A stretch of 64,000 bases of DNA from Nectonema munidae. Its lineage: Eukaryota; Nematomorpha; Nectonematoida; Nectonematidae. The notes beneath the pieces were generated by a model. The model was not told where the DNA came from and did not search any database. It saw only the letters and a program-made list of their open reading frames with translations. The DNA lies in the NCBI GenBank assembly GCA_030549495.1, contig JAUIRK010000928.1:757001-821000 (forward strand). Direction: 5' to 3'. Position numbers and translations under genes: made by a program. Of the stretch, positions 55,501-59,402 are shown one piece after another. Each line of letters starts with the position of its first letter. Position 1 is the first letter of the stretch.

Positions 55501-58209
55501 GTTTTTTTATCATACTAAAATTTATAAATGATAATTGGGAGAGAAAAGATTTTTTTACACATTCAAATCTTGATAATAGTGTTTTATTAAAAAATTTAAT
55601 ACCATTTTTTAGAAACTTTTGCTTGCAATTGAAAGGATTGAATTAAACTACAAAATACTGCCTGAGAATAAGGATCTAAAATTCTCTTCCTTTATTAGCT
55701 TGGCGCTGAAGTAATTTTTACTTATTAAATTTATGGTTTCACACAAAAGTCCACATCTCTAGCGGGAAAAATATAAAATTCATCATGCATACTAAATGAA
55801 GAACATTTTAATTCAGTAAAATATGTTTATAAAATTTTCAGAAATTTGACATCCATTTTGCATGGTGAGTTTTTTATATTATGTTTCAATTTTGAAATAG
55901 ACATTTTTAAGATTGATAAACGATTGGAAGCAATTAGGGATTAATTTTAATAATTGAAGAAGGATATTTTCAACCAACGATATTTTCTATTTTTGCAAAA
56001 ATATTATCAAATTTTATTGTTTTTTTCTTGGTCTTTTAAAATTTTAATTAAGACATTAAAAATTTTGCAATTGAGAATCGAAGAAATCGTACCCTGGACC
56101 GAGCTTGTTCATCCCTGGTGTATATATAGCTTGATGATTTTCGTTTTTCCACCGTATTAATTATGCTATCAAAAAACATTTTCGCCAATGCTAATTTGAA
56201 ATAAATATTTTACTTCTAAAAAGAGTTTATATGAATATATTTATATTTTCTTAAATTAGAATTAAAATTATTAAAAAGTAATACCGAAATAAAATATTTT
56301 TTACAAAATAAAAATTTTTTTTTTGTAGAAGTAACTTGAATTTCTTTGGAAATAAATGCTCACATACTTTTTGGAGAATTAGTCTTCCCTATCTCGTGTA
56401 TTATTTCTCCATTTCCTACTATAACTATTTTCTGGGAAGATAGTATAATAGGAAATTTCAATATTAAATATTCACGGTTATTCTTTAGCTTTTATTAATA
56501 AACCATAGTATACTTTATATTTGCATCTTTAAGTCTTTTTCCCCATTTCTTTACTTTGCACGTATTATTATATAAACTTTGACATTTAATATCGCATTTC
56601 CATAACATCGTTGTCAAAAAAATATTATGCATTTCAAAGCATCGTTAGTTAAAGTTTAGTTACGATTTAAAGATAAAGCTAATAATTTTTGTTATTTCCT
56701 AAGCTTTTACTATTTTTCATTTGTTAAGTGAAAGAATGCTTGCAACATGGCTGAAAATGATTTTTAAAGTTTCCCTTATCAAAGCAAAGTTTTACTCCTC
56801 ATGGAGTTACTTTAATAATACTGGTAAGTTTTTATCCCTCCTTATAGATATTTTATCAACTACAGTAAATCATGAAATTTTTCCAAAATACCGGAAGATA
56901 TAACTCGCGAATGCATTAATTTGAAACTCCTGCAGAGAAAAATATGTATAGCATAAGAAGATAATTTTGAAAATAAGTGTACACTAACTTTATTAAATCG
57001 CAAATCGAGAAAATTTACCTTTTCCGAAAATTTCTTGATTTATGGTATTTTTTATCTTGCATATCTTCTGCTGTGTACTAGACACAGGTGGTATTAGTCA
57101 AAAATTCTGCTGTCTACTAGACACAGGTGATAATAGTCAAAAATTCTGCTGTCTACTAGACACAGGTGATATTAGTCAAAAAATTTCCTTCTGGATTCTG
57201 ATTTAAATGAATTCACGAAATTTGTCGGCGTATAACACATGCAATATAACAAATATTGTATATCTCATAAAAATTATAAATGAAGCGTTCTTTTTTGCTT
57301 TCTTCAAATTCAAGATACTATGATTTAAACGAAAATTGCTTTGCTTAGAGAGATCAAAACATACAACGTGTTCTCTGTACAGGACATGTTTCGCCTCATC
57401 AGCCACGCTTTAATCATTTAACTTAGAGTCGAAGTCACCATAGCACGGATAGTATGCAGGCACACCATCATAATCGTTGTGTGTTTCTATATTACAATAC
57501 GTCATCTAATCTCCATTCTTTTTAAATTAGGTTGAAAGCATTCCTTCATATTTTAAAAAATTAGGCTTGAAAAGTATTTTAAAATGATAAATATCTCCTT
57601 TTTCATGTTCTACTTTGTTCTTCTATCTATTTTCACTTCAATAGGTGATAGTTGTACAGCACAAAGTATAATTCGTATGTATTCTTCATTCTTATGCATT
57701 ATATGCTGCTGTTGAATTATTCTTATTAACCCATTTAAGACCAAGCAAAGCAGACGATATCTAAAAAAACGCAGACGATTTATATTCAAAGTCATTGAAA
57801 AAAGCAGACGAAGATGAAATTACTTATGTTCCAAAATAGGAACATTGGTCGTAAATGGGTCATAATATACGGATTTAAATATTTTGAATCTCGTACATGA
57901 TGTTGAGGCAGTGAAATTCCGCCCATTTGAGAAGGAGTGTTTACAGCGTATAATATTTCACTATACTACATATGACTTGGATAAGAGGACGGGCAGATAT
58001 TATTGTTAGAGATGATAAAAAGTTTTCTTGTTGCATTTCTTTGGGTTTAAAATATTTTTAATGATTTTTATTTAAATTGTATTAAAATCCTGTTTTTTCC
58101 AGGATTTTCGGATGCTTTGTGCTTATTACAAAAACTTGCAAAAAGGAAGTTTAATTTGCCGATCAACGTAGTCATCAATCACATTACGAATATAAAAGAC
58201 CTTTTCTAG
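22295..58209 (+). CDS. RUNDC1: RUNDC1 orthologue (RUN domain-containing protein 1), ten coding exons
   Basis: Joining exons 22295-22587, 33811-33979, 36858-36953, 43156-43254, 43695-44567, 45625-45804, 47115-47207, 55613-55710, 56729-56823 and 58103-58209 gives 2103 bases, one open frame of 700 residues ending in TAG. All introns are GT-AG and every phase agrees. Similarity to vertebrate RUNDC1 (about 613 residues) runs from about residue 105 to the end: LTSRFAQVQLRLKQIL, LKELENFTFQGC, TQLKEQVKALEQSAY, FHAWDLFLFYYSVK and the C-terminal NIKDLF. Layout: Ser-rich N-terminus, coiled-coil segments at about 105-165, 195-225 and 270-315, an acidic Ser/Asp linker at about 437-467, and a RUN domain from about 480 to the end. 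Vertebrate RUNDC1 has been linked to inhibition of p53 activity and of autophagosome-lysosome fusion; the role here is inferred. Introns take about 94% of the locus. Confidence 0.9.
22789..22916 (-). mobile_element. piggyBac-like MITE (TTAA flanks), subfamily C
   Basis: TTAA at both ends (22789-22792 and 22913-22916), inverted ends CCCGTTAACGACCAGA and CCAGTTATCGACCAGA, internal CAGACGA motifs and an AGTCGACT palindrome near one end. Length 128 bp, too short to code. It lies 200 bp into RUNDC1 intron 1. On the reverse strand it aligns along its length with the copy at 34700-34832. Confidence 0.85.
22917..27700. other. RUNDC1 intron 1, left part: no gene seen
   Basis: AT-rich intronic sequence. 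At about 26869 there is CAGTGCAACCTCGGTTTACC, which looks like one end of a pogo/Tigger-type element with the other end lost. Short minus-strand frames near 23641 and 24402 carry no motif; the latter overlaps a G-rich strip at about 24420-24530. Confidence 0.5.
27705..27835 (+). mobile_element. tRNA-derived SINE, family A, decayed copy
   Basis: It matches other family-A copies over CATCAAGCC and over the conserved tail TTGTGCCTTTTCGATGAAAA, with the promoter part eroded. The minus-strand open frame over this stretch is a shadow. Confidence 0.6.
28160..30560 (-). mobile_element. Unclassified transposase-like element, copy 1 (decayed)
   Basis: Minus-strand protein remnants spread over 2.4 kb in several frames. 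From the upstream side: HPLRKAHCTREEAFSLTLKY and DILQYLHTKF (30440-30560), then a frame at 30102-30416 with EKLFDISQTDAKLRKLKGDE and FYEGQLSLRC, then TITYHDDGRIYTKELGDFQF (near 29520-29570), HDTT (near 29335-29345) and CNVHPIEMFNGVVTSVW (near 29220-29270). The order LFDI block, then a D-T-T block, then a C-x2-H block matches the second copy at 51932-53680 and resembles the hAT-like RNase-H-fold layout, but no BED finger or hAT dimerisation domain is visible. A SINE is inserted near 29617-29757. No terminal repeats were found. RUNDC1 intron 1, antisense. Confidence 0.5.
29617..29757 (-). mobile_element. tRNA-derived SINE, family A
   Basis: The reverse strand has the A-box-like TTGGTTAGATACTG, the B-box GGTTCGATCCC, then GCATCGAGCCTAC and the conserved tail with GTGCCTTTCGATGAAAC. 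It is inserted within the unclassified transposase-like element. Confidence 0.8.
30848..30887. repeat. 40-bp near-perfect palindrome bounded by TTAA
   Basis: Runs from TTAA (30848) to TTAA (30884-30887). The two 20-base halves are reverse complements with two mismatches, and the centre is CTGACATGTCAG. TTAA at both ends is the piggyBac target site, so this may be two fused terminal repeats of a tiny TTAA element. RUNDC1 intron 1. Confidence 0.8.
30888..32209. other. RUNDC1 intron 1: one GC-richer patch, no gene supported
   Basis: Mostly AT-rich. At 31770-31910 there is a 46-codon ATG frame with much higher GC than its surroundings (it contains TTCGCGCAATTTG and GGCGATTGGCCC). It has no recognisable motif and no obvious splice sites. 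Confidence 0.3.
32210..32334 (+). mobile_element. piggyBac-like MITE, subfamily A
   Basis: TTAA at both ends, inverted ends CCCATTTAAGG and CCCATTTACGG, two GCAGACGA repeats in the body, and a hairpin ATGTTCC/GGAACAT near the right end. RUNDC1 intron 1. Confidence 0.9.
32884..33022 (-). mobile_element. piggyBac-like MITE, subfamily A, reverse orientation
   Basis: Exact TTAA at both ends and inverted ends CCCATTAAGT. The hairpin here is a perfect palindrome, GTTCCCATTTGGGAAC. The body has the TCGTCTG repeats in reverse. It is 550 bp from the previous copy, in RUNDC1 intron 1. Confidence 0.9.
33536..33697. mobile_element. pogo/Tigger-like MITE
   Basis: Begins CAGTAGACCCTCGT and ends GAGGGTCTACTG, exact inverted ends flanked by TA (33534-33535 and 33698-33699), the Tc1/mariner-superfamily target site. 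It is 162 bp and non-coding, and ends 113 bp before RUNDC1 exon 2. Confidence 0.88.
33811..33979 (+). CDS. RUNDC1: RUNDC1 coding exon 2
   Basis: The acceptor AAATATTTAG ends at 33810 and the donor GAG|GTATTT starts at 33980. It encodes about residues 98-154, including LELEQKQLNISLLSLTS and RFAQVQLRLKQIL, the strongly conserved N-terminal coiled coil of RUNDC1 (vertebrates have a closely similar LLALSSHFAQVQFRLRQ). The exon starts with one base that completes the split Ser codon from exon 1 and ends on a codon boundary. Confidence 0.92.
34700..34832 (+). mobile_element. piggyBac-like MITE, subfamily C
   Basis: TTAA at both ends. A GGTCGAC motif sits near the left end, a TCGTCTG motif near the right, and an AT microsatellite expansion lies inside. 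RUNDC1 intron 2. The reverse-strand copy at 22789-22916 is its closest relative. Confidence 0.85.
34980..35085 (-). mobile_element. piggyBac-like MITE, subfamily B, left end eroded
   Basis: The right end reads, in reverse, TTAACCCTTTGAGG, followed by a GGGACAC/GTGTCCC hairpin. The body has the reverse CAGACGA motifs. The left TTAA end is not recognisable. RUNDC1 intron 2, 150 bp from the previous copy. Confidence 0.7.
35086..36857. other. RUNDC1 intron 2, right part: poly-G tracts, no gene
   Basis: Runs of 9 to 13 G occur near 35690, 35892 and 35918, each followed by CTT, in otherwise AT-rich sequence. Nothing else is recognisable. Confidence 0.5.
36858..36953 (+). CDS. RUNDC1: RUNDC1 coding exon 3
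   Basis: 32 codons between the acceptor CTTTTTAG and the donor AAT|GTATTT, phase 0 on both sides. It encodes IQLKELENFTFQGCFDD, the counterpart of the conserved LLRELEDFAFRGCP segment of vertebrate RUNDC1, followed by a short divergent acidic stretch. Confidence 0.92.
37955..38085 (+). mobile_element. piggyBac-like MITE, subfamily A
   Basis: Left TTAACCCATTTAAGG intact; the right end GTAAATGGG is followed by GTAG, so the right TTAA has mutated. GCAGACGA repeats and the ATGTTCC/GGAACAT hairpin are present. RUNDC1 intron 3. Confidence 0.88.
38941..39085 (+). mobile_element. tRNA-derived SINE, family A
   Basis: Starts GGCGTGAGTAGGGTCGGTTA, with a diverged B-box (GGATTCGATAGC), then TATCAAGCC and the tail TTGTACCTTTTCAATGAAAA. 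RUNDC1 intron 3. Confidence 0.75.
40925..41060 (+). mobile_element. tRNA-derived SINE, family B
   Basis: A-box-like TGGCCTCATGGTTGAAGCG and B-box GGTTTCGATTCCC are spaced as in a tRNA, but no acceptor-stem pairing closes. The sequence differs from SINE family A. The two overlapping open frames on opposite strands here are shadows of it. Confidence 0.65.
41395..41447 (-). mobile_element. piggyBac-like MITE fragment, subfamily A
   Basis: Only the inner and right part remain: the reverse CAGACGA repeats and a GGG end before TTAA at 41444-41447. RUNDC1 intron 3. Confidence 0.7.
43156..43254 (+). CDS. RUNDC1: RUNDC1 coding exon 4
   Basis: 33 codons between the acceptor ATTTTAG and the consensus donor GAT|GTAAGT, phase 0 on both sides. 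It encodes a coiled-coil piece, FVDQVLTQLKEQVKALEQSA, matching the vertebrate LQLKTQLDDLETFAYQ segment. Confidence 0.92.
43695..44567 (+). CDS. RUNDC1: RUNDC1 coding exon 5 (largest)
   Basis: 291 codons, phase 0 on both sides, acceptor TTTTTAG and donor AAC|GTAAGC. It starts EGLLNDLPDSIVSEKRKQ, the counterpart of vertebrate EGSYDSLPQSVVLERQR, and continues through a coiled coil (LHTQIIDLERFIDLL), a middle segment with FVNRLLLSFLHLFASI, and a Ser/Asp/Glu-rich linker at about residues 425-467. It ends with the start of the RUN domain, KELFVAVHKNLAPSLRDLIQ. The linker is likely disordered. The open frame continues 57 bases past the donor, which is intron read-through. Confidence 0.93.
44816..44890 (+). 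mobile_element. tRNA-derived SINE, family A, 3'-truncated
   Basis: Starts GGCGTGAGTAAGGTTGGTTA, the best-preserved promoter head of the family, followed by the B-box GGTTCGATCCC. It stops soon after. RUNDC1 intron 5. Confidence 0.8.
44944..45017 (+). mobile_element. pogo/Tigger-like MITE, one end only
   Basis: Begins CAGTAGACCCTCATTAACTC and continues with sequence matching, in reverse, the right half of the copy at 33536-33697 (ATCGGATAAATC and GACCGTGACCGAGAAT). The other half is missing. RUNDC1 intron 5. Confidence 0.75.
45127..45210. mobile_element. Very short pogo/Tigger-like MITE (84 bp)
   Basis: Begins TAGTAGACCCTCTGTTATGT and ends with the inverted partner AACGAGGGTCTACTA, flanked by TA on both sides. 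Each arm also carries GTCGGAC. It is essentially two terminal repeats with a small loop. RUNDC1 intron 5. Confidence 0.85.
45625..45804 (+). CDS. RUNDC1: RUNDC1 coding exon 6
   Basis: 60 codons, phase 0 on both sides, acceptor TTTTTTCAG and donor AAA|GTATGC. It encodes an inner RUN-domain segment ending EFHAWDLFLFYYSVK, which aligns with vertebrate MHPWELFVKYYHAK. The true start of the coding segment is TAC TTG CCA; the in-frame ATG further in is not a start. Confidence 0.92.
46130..46830 (-). mobile_element. KRBA2/SCAND3-type integrase fragment (Ginger or LTR kin), broken
   Basis: Minus-strand remnants resemble the integrase module found in vertebrate KRBA2 and SCAND3 and in Ginger-type transposons: a YAKITTDAVKLFKSTALCA segment (near 46460-46530), a stretch where that family has its NEFNSR region (near 46400), and downstream QQKNYAHHTGINQTP and AMFGEGP pieces (near 46220-46290). 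The element is broken in several places and is truncated. RUNDC1 intron 6, antisense. I assign it to the wider family from motif order only. Confidence 0.55.
47115..47207 (+). CDS. RUNDC1: RUNDC1 coding exon 7
   Basis: 31 codons, phase 0, acceptor TATTCAAAG (weak pyrimidine tract) and donor CAA|GTATTT. It encodes GGHEFSKLPAKTLSESFHLN and TFTPKQ, matching the vertebrate NGRAYVESPARKLSQSF...TPKQ block of the RUN domain. Confidence 0.92.
47256..47350 (+). mobile_element. piggyBac-like MITE, subfamily B, partial
   Basis: TTAACCCTTTCCCTC at the left, then a GGGACAACAATGTCCC hairpin. The right limit is unclear. It begins only 49 bp downstream of RUNDC1 exon 7's donor. Confidence 0.55.
47642..47860 (+). 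repeat. Repeat shared with 48690-49280 (first copy)
   Basis: Bases 47642-47795 closely resemble 49152-49280 (both contain CAGAAACTACTTCTTTCTCA), and 47796-47860 resembles 48735-48800 (both contain ACTTAGCGGG). The two blocks occur here in the reverse order to the second copy, so the locus looks like partial tandem copies of one decayed transposon. RUNDC1 intron 7. Confidence 0.7.
47880..48260 (-). mobile_element. LINE 3'-coding fragment
   Basis: The minus strand encodes LRWFGHVNKMAKDELLEMF then IRSKLKANTRI, the hallmark C-terminal segment of many LINE polyproteins (usually LRWFGHVMRM). Sequence upstream is consistent with more of the same ORF, with stops. RUNDC1 intron 7. Confidence 0.7.
48518..48650 (+). 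mobile_element. tRNA-derived SINE, family A, near full length
   Basis: A-box-like TTGGTTAGATACTGGG, B-box GGTTCGATCCC, GCATTAAGCCTAC and the tail TTGTGCCTTTTCGATAAAAA. This is a good reference copy for the family. The overlapping minus-strand frame is a shadow. RUNDC1 intron 7. Confidence 0.85.
48665..49300 (+). mobile_element. Transposon remnant with psq-like helix-turn-helix (pogo-type?)
   Basis: A frame near 48672-48860 reads ATENLSIKRASEHFGVNYAK, then LSGPRKIFTAQRLRGKL. This has the look of a pipsqueak helix-turn-helix followed by the GRP...FT...E..L linker of pogo/Tigger-like transposases. No DDE core is recognisable. It shares blocks with 47642-47860. RUNDC1 intron 7. Confidence 0.45.
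49881..51599 (+). mobile_element. hAT element, internally replaced or deleted
   Basis: Perfect 15-bp inverted ends, TAGTGATGGGACGAT and its complement, each followed by ATCGG-type repeats. Flanks are ATATATAT on both sides, consistent with an 8-bp duplication but uninformative because the element sits in an AT microsatellite. A C-terminal hAT dimerisation domain stays open at 51057-51286, with FEWWKANKEDFPILAFF, APPSSVESERVFS and GGNIYSPKRNRL. The transposase core is missing; in its place is the G/C-only island at 50198-50655. RUNDC1 intron 7. Confidence 0.88.
50198..50655. repeat. Poly-G/GC island, probable artefact
   Basis: About 450 bp with long G runs, short C runs and almost no A, abruptly bounded by AT-rich hAT sequence. 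The 120-codon frame over it encodes almost only Gly, Ala, Pro and Arg, and is not a gene. Nothing else in the window has this composition. Confidence 0.85.
51613..51732 (-). mobile_element. tRNA-derived SINE, family A, head truncated
   Basis: On the reverse strand: the B-box region TTGGGTTCGATCCGGCATCA, then AGCTTAC and the tail AATTGTGCCTTCTCAATGAAAA. It starts right after the AT run next to the hAT right end. Confidence 0.75.
51932..53680 (+). mobile_element. Unclassified transposase-like element, copy 2 (better preserved)
   Basis: Starts at ATG 51932 (MSSSKNSSNS), and pieces continue through 52085-52435 (IMDIESLWRETLEFPHLSNA, FQLFDVTNVKGEWKC), 52600-52690 (KAHEVLVTIFEQGYHVPVPS), 52838-53445 (ICDTTPVNSGCLRGIATLIQ; QYIGCQHHMLHLLLKHFMDY) and 53590-53625 (RSNQNTERAVKVIQEL). 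The D-T-T...N-x-G block, the G-C-x-H-H block and the T-E-R-x-V-K block in this order define a transposase-like family that I know from arthropod and cnidarian repeats without a settled name. The C-x2-H spacing recalls hAT. A few stops and frameshifts are visible. No terminal repeats were identified. RUNDC1 intron 7. Confidence 0.6.
53681..54790 (-). mobile_element. Possible decayed DNA transposon with AAAATTGAC repeats
   Basis: The left edge holds three or four AAAATTGAC(T/C) units (53685-53735) and the right edge another (near 54749), like subterminal transposase-binding repeats. The minus strand near 54440-54630 has Cys-rich codons (FYCKVC, VFCKT) that could be a worn zinc finger. No clear catalytic motif is present. 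Confidence 0.3.
54966..55085 (+). repeat. 120-bp perfect direct duplication, copy 1
   Basis: Identical base for base to 57966-58085, exactly 3000 bp downstream. It contains CATATGACTTGGATAAGAGG and a 29-codon ATG frame. It lies in RUNDC1 intron 7, upstream of exon 8. No match to any transposon end was seen. Confidence 0.95.
55613..55710 (+). CDS. RUNDC1: RUNDC1 coding exon 8
   Basis: 98 bases, acceptor CATTTTTTAG and donor GAA|GTAATT, phase 0 in and phase 2 out. It encodes KLLLAIERIELNYKILPENK and FISLAL, corresponding to vertebrate SLLTAIHMVLTEHDPFK...KALVCMALN. The split codon completes to Asn with exon 9. The intron before it is the second longest of the gene (8.4 kb). Confidence 0.88.
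56729..56823 (+). CDS. RUNDC1: RUNDC1 coding exon 9
   Basis: 95 bases, acceptor TTGTTAAG and consensus donor CTG|GTAAGT, phase 2 in and phase 1 out. It encodes ERMLATWLKMIFKVSLIKAK and FYSSWSYFNNT, the counterpart of vertebrate [20 protein letters not shown]...WSYMAHT. Confidence 0.92.
57066..57184 (+). repeat. 39-bp tandem repeat, three units
   Basis: Units start at 57068, 57107 and 57146 with CTGCTGTSTACTAGACACAG (S is G in the first, C in the others). Identity between units is above 90%. There is no spacer structure and only three units, so it is a minisatellite, not a CRISPR. RUNDC1 intron 9. Confidence 0.92.
57726..57863 (+). mobile_element. piggyBac-like MITE, subfamily A
   Basis: Left TTAACCCATTTAAG intact; the right end GTAAATGGG is followed by TCAT. 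Three CAGACGA repeats and the ATGTTCC/GGAACAT hairpin are present. RUNDC1 intron 9, about 240 bp before exon 10. Confidence 0.88.
57966..58085 (+). repeat. 120-bp perfect direct duplication, copy 2
   Basis: Identical to 54966-55085. It ends 17 bp before the first base of RUNDC1 exon 10 and stops just outside that exon's pyrimidine tract and acceptor, so it probably holds or adjoins the branch-point region of the last intron. Confidence 0.95.
58103..58209 (+). CDS. RUNDC1: RUNDC1 coding exon 10 and stop
   Basis: Acceptor TTTTTTCCAG, phase 1 in, stop TAG at 58207-58209. The first two bases complete a Gly codon. It encodes FSDALCLLQKLAKRKFNLPI and ends TNIKDLF, matching vertebrate [20 protein letters not shown]...KNIKDAF residue for residue in spacing. 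This fixes the C-terminus of the protein. Confidence 0.94.
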
Positions 58210-59037
58210 CACAAGCTTGATGATATCTAATCGCTAAAGACAATCATTCTCTATACTGTAAAAAGTACATCCTAGAAAAAAAACAAAATATTTCTCATCA
58301 TTATTCATTTTATTTCTATTGAATTCAAAATTTTATCCCAGCATCATCACTTCTACCATGATTACAATCATCCTCATGCTTTTAACTATTTATTTTTTAT
58401 TCTTCTCTTTTCCATTTTTAAATGTTGCAATCGCCTACCCTTTCAACGTTATTTGGTTTATTACCTCTTATAACAAAACACTTGCACAAAGAATTCTTCA
58501 CATTTTGTCAAAAACAAATATATTAATATAAATATCATCATCAAATTGAGTGTAAAAATGCAATATACGCTATATTACCACCATCTTATACATATTAAGT
58601 CAATTTTTGTGAAATACGTCCATCATAATGTGAATACACATTAGTAACACTCTCCACATTTTAGATGTTACAATTAATCACTTCCCATAACATCATGCAT
58701 TACATTCCACCTTTTAACTCACTCCGTGTATACAACAAAGATTATGATTTTTAATGCTTTATTCACTATTTTCTCAAATTTACTATTAAAAATCAAACTA
58801 TGACTTTTATCATATGTATAGATCACGTAAAATATAATAAAATTATTTACTAATCTAGTCAAGTCATTTCTTTTTATTCCTTATCGTATACTATTTTATG
58901 TATGTATATATATACTCTATACTAAAATTATATTAAAGGGAATTGAATGATTTTGTACATTTTTCTTGCAATATTGTTGTAATTTTTAAAAATACTTTCA
59001 AAAATTTTATTATACCTTGCAATTTTTTTCAAATAAA
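58210..59037 (+). other. Probable RUNDC1 3' UTR region with candidate poly(A) signals
   Basis: After the stop codon the sequence is AT-rich and free of recognisable repeats. AATAAA hexamers occur at 58836-58841 and 59032-59037; either could end the transcript. The 70-codon frame at 58319-58531 is hydrophobic by AT composition and lies in this UTR, so I do not call it a gene. Confidence 0.4.
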
Positions 59038-59402
59038 GAATTCAAATTACTTTTTGTTTGTTTTTCATTAGTGTGTTTTTTTGCCAAAGTTTCAAGATTT
59101 TGACAAAAAACTGCCTTCAATAGAAAAAAAGTATAGAAATGTGTCTTCCATAAATGTTAAATTAATTCTCCAAGAAATTTATTATTTTTTTAAATTTTTT
59201 ATAACATCTATGTGAAGTAAAGTTCAAATTCTTGTTGGAATCGTTACTAAAATAAATCATAAAGGTGGGAAGGATTCCGCCCAGAGAAGAAACATGATCG
59301 CTTTTGATCTTTCATGGCCTTGGATACGCAGTGACTTGTGATTATTTGTTCATTTAACGAATTAAAAATTTTGTTTTGGAATCTGTGAACGAGCATTGTA
59401 AC

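Noticed and set aside
57066-57184. CRISPR-like array
   Set aside because: Three adjacent 39-bp units without spacers in an animal intron; it is a minisatellite.
58319-58531. 70-codon hydrophobic frame downstream of RUNDC1
   Set aside because: Hydrophobicity follows from AT-rich codons, and the frame lies in the likely 3' UTR.
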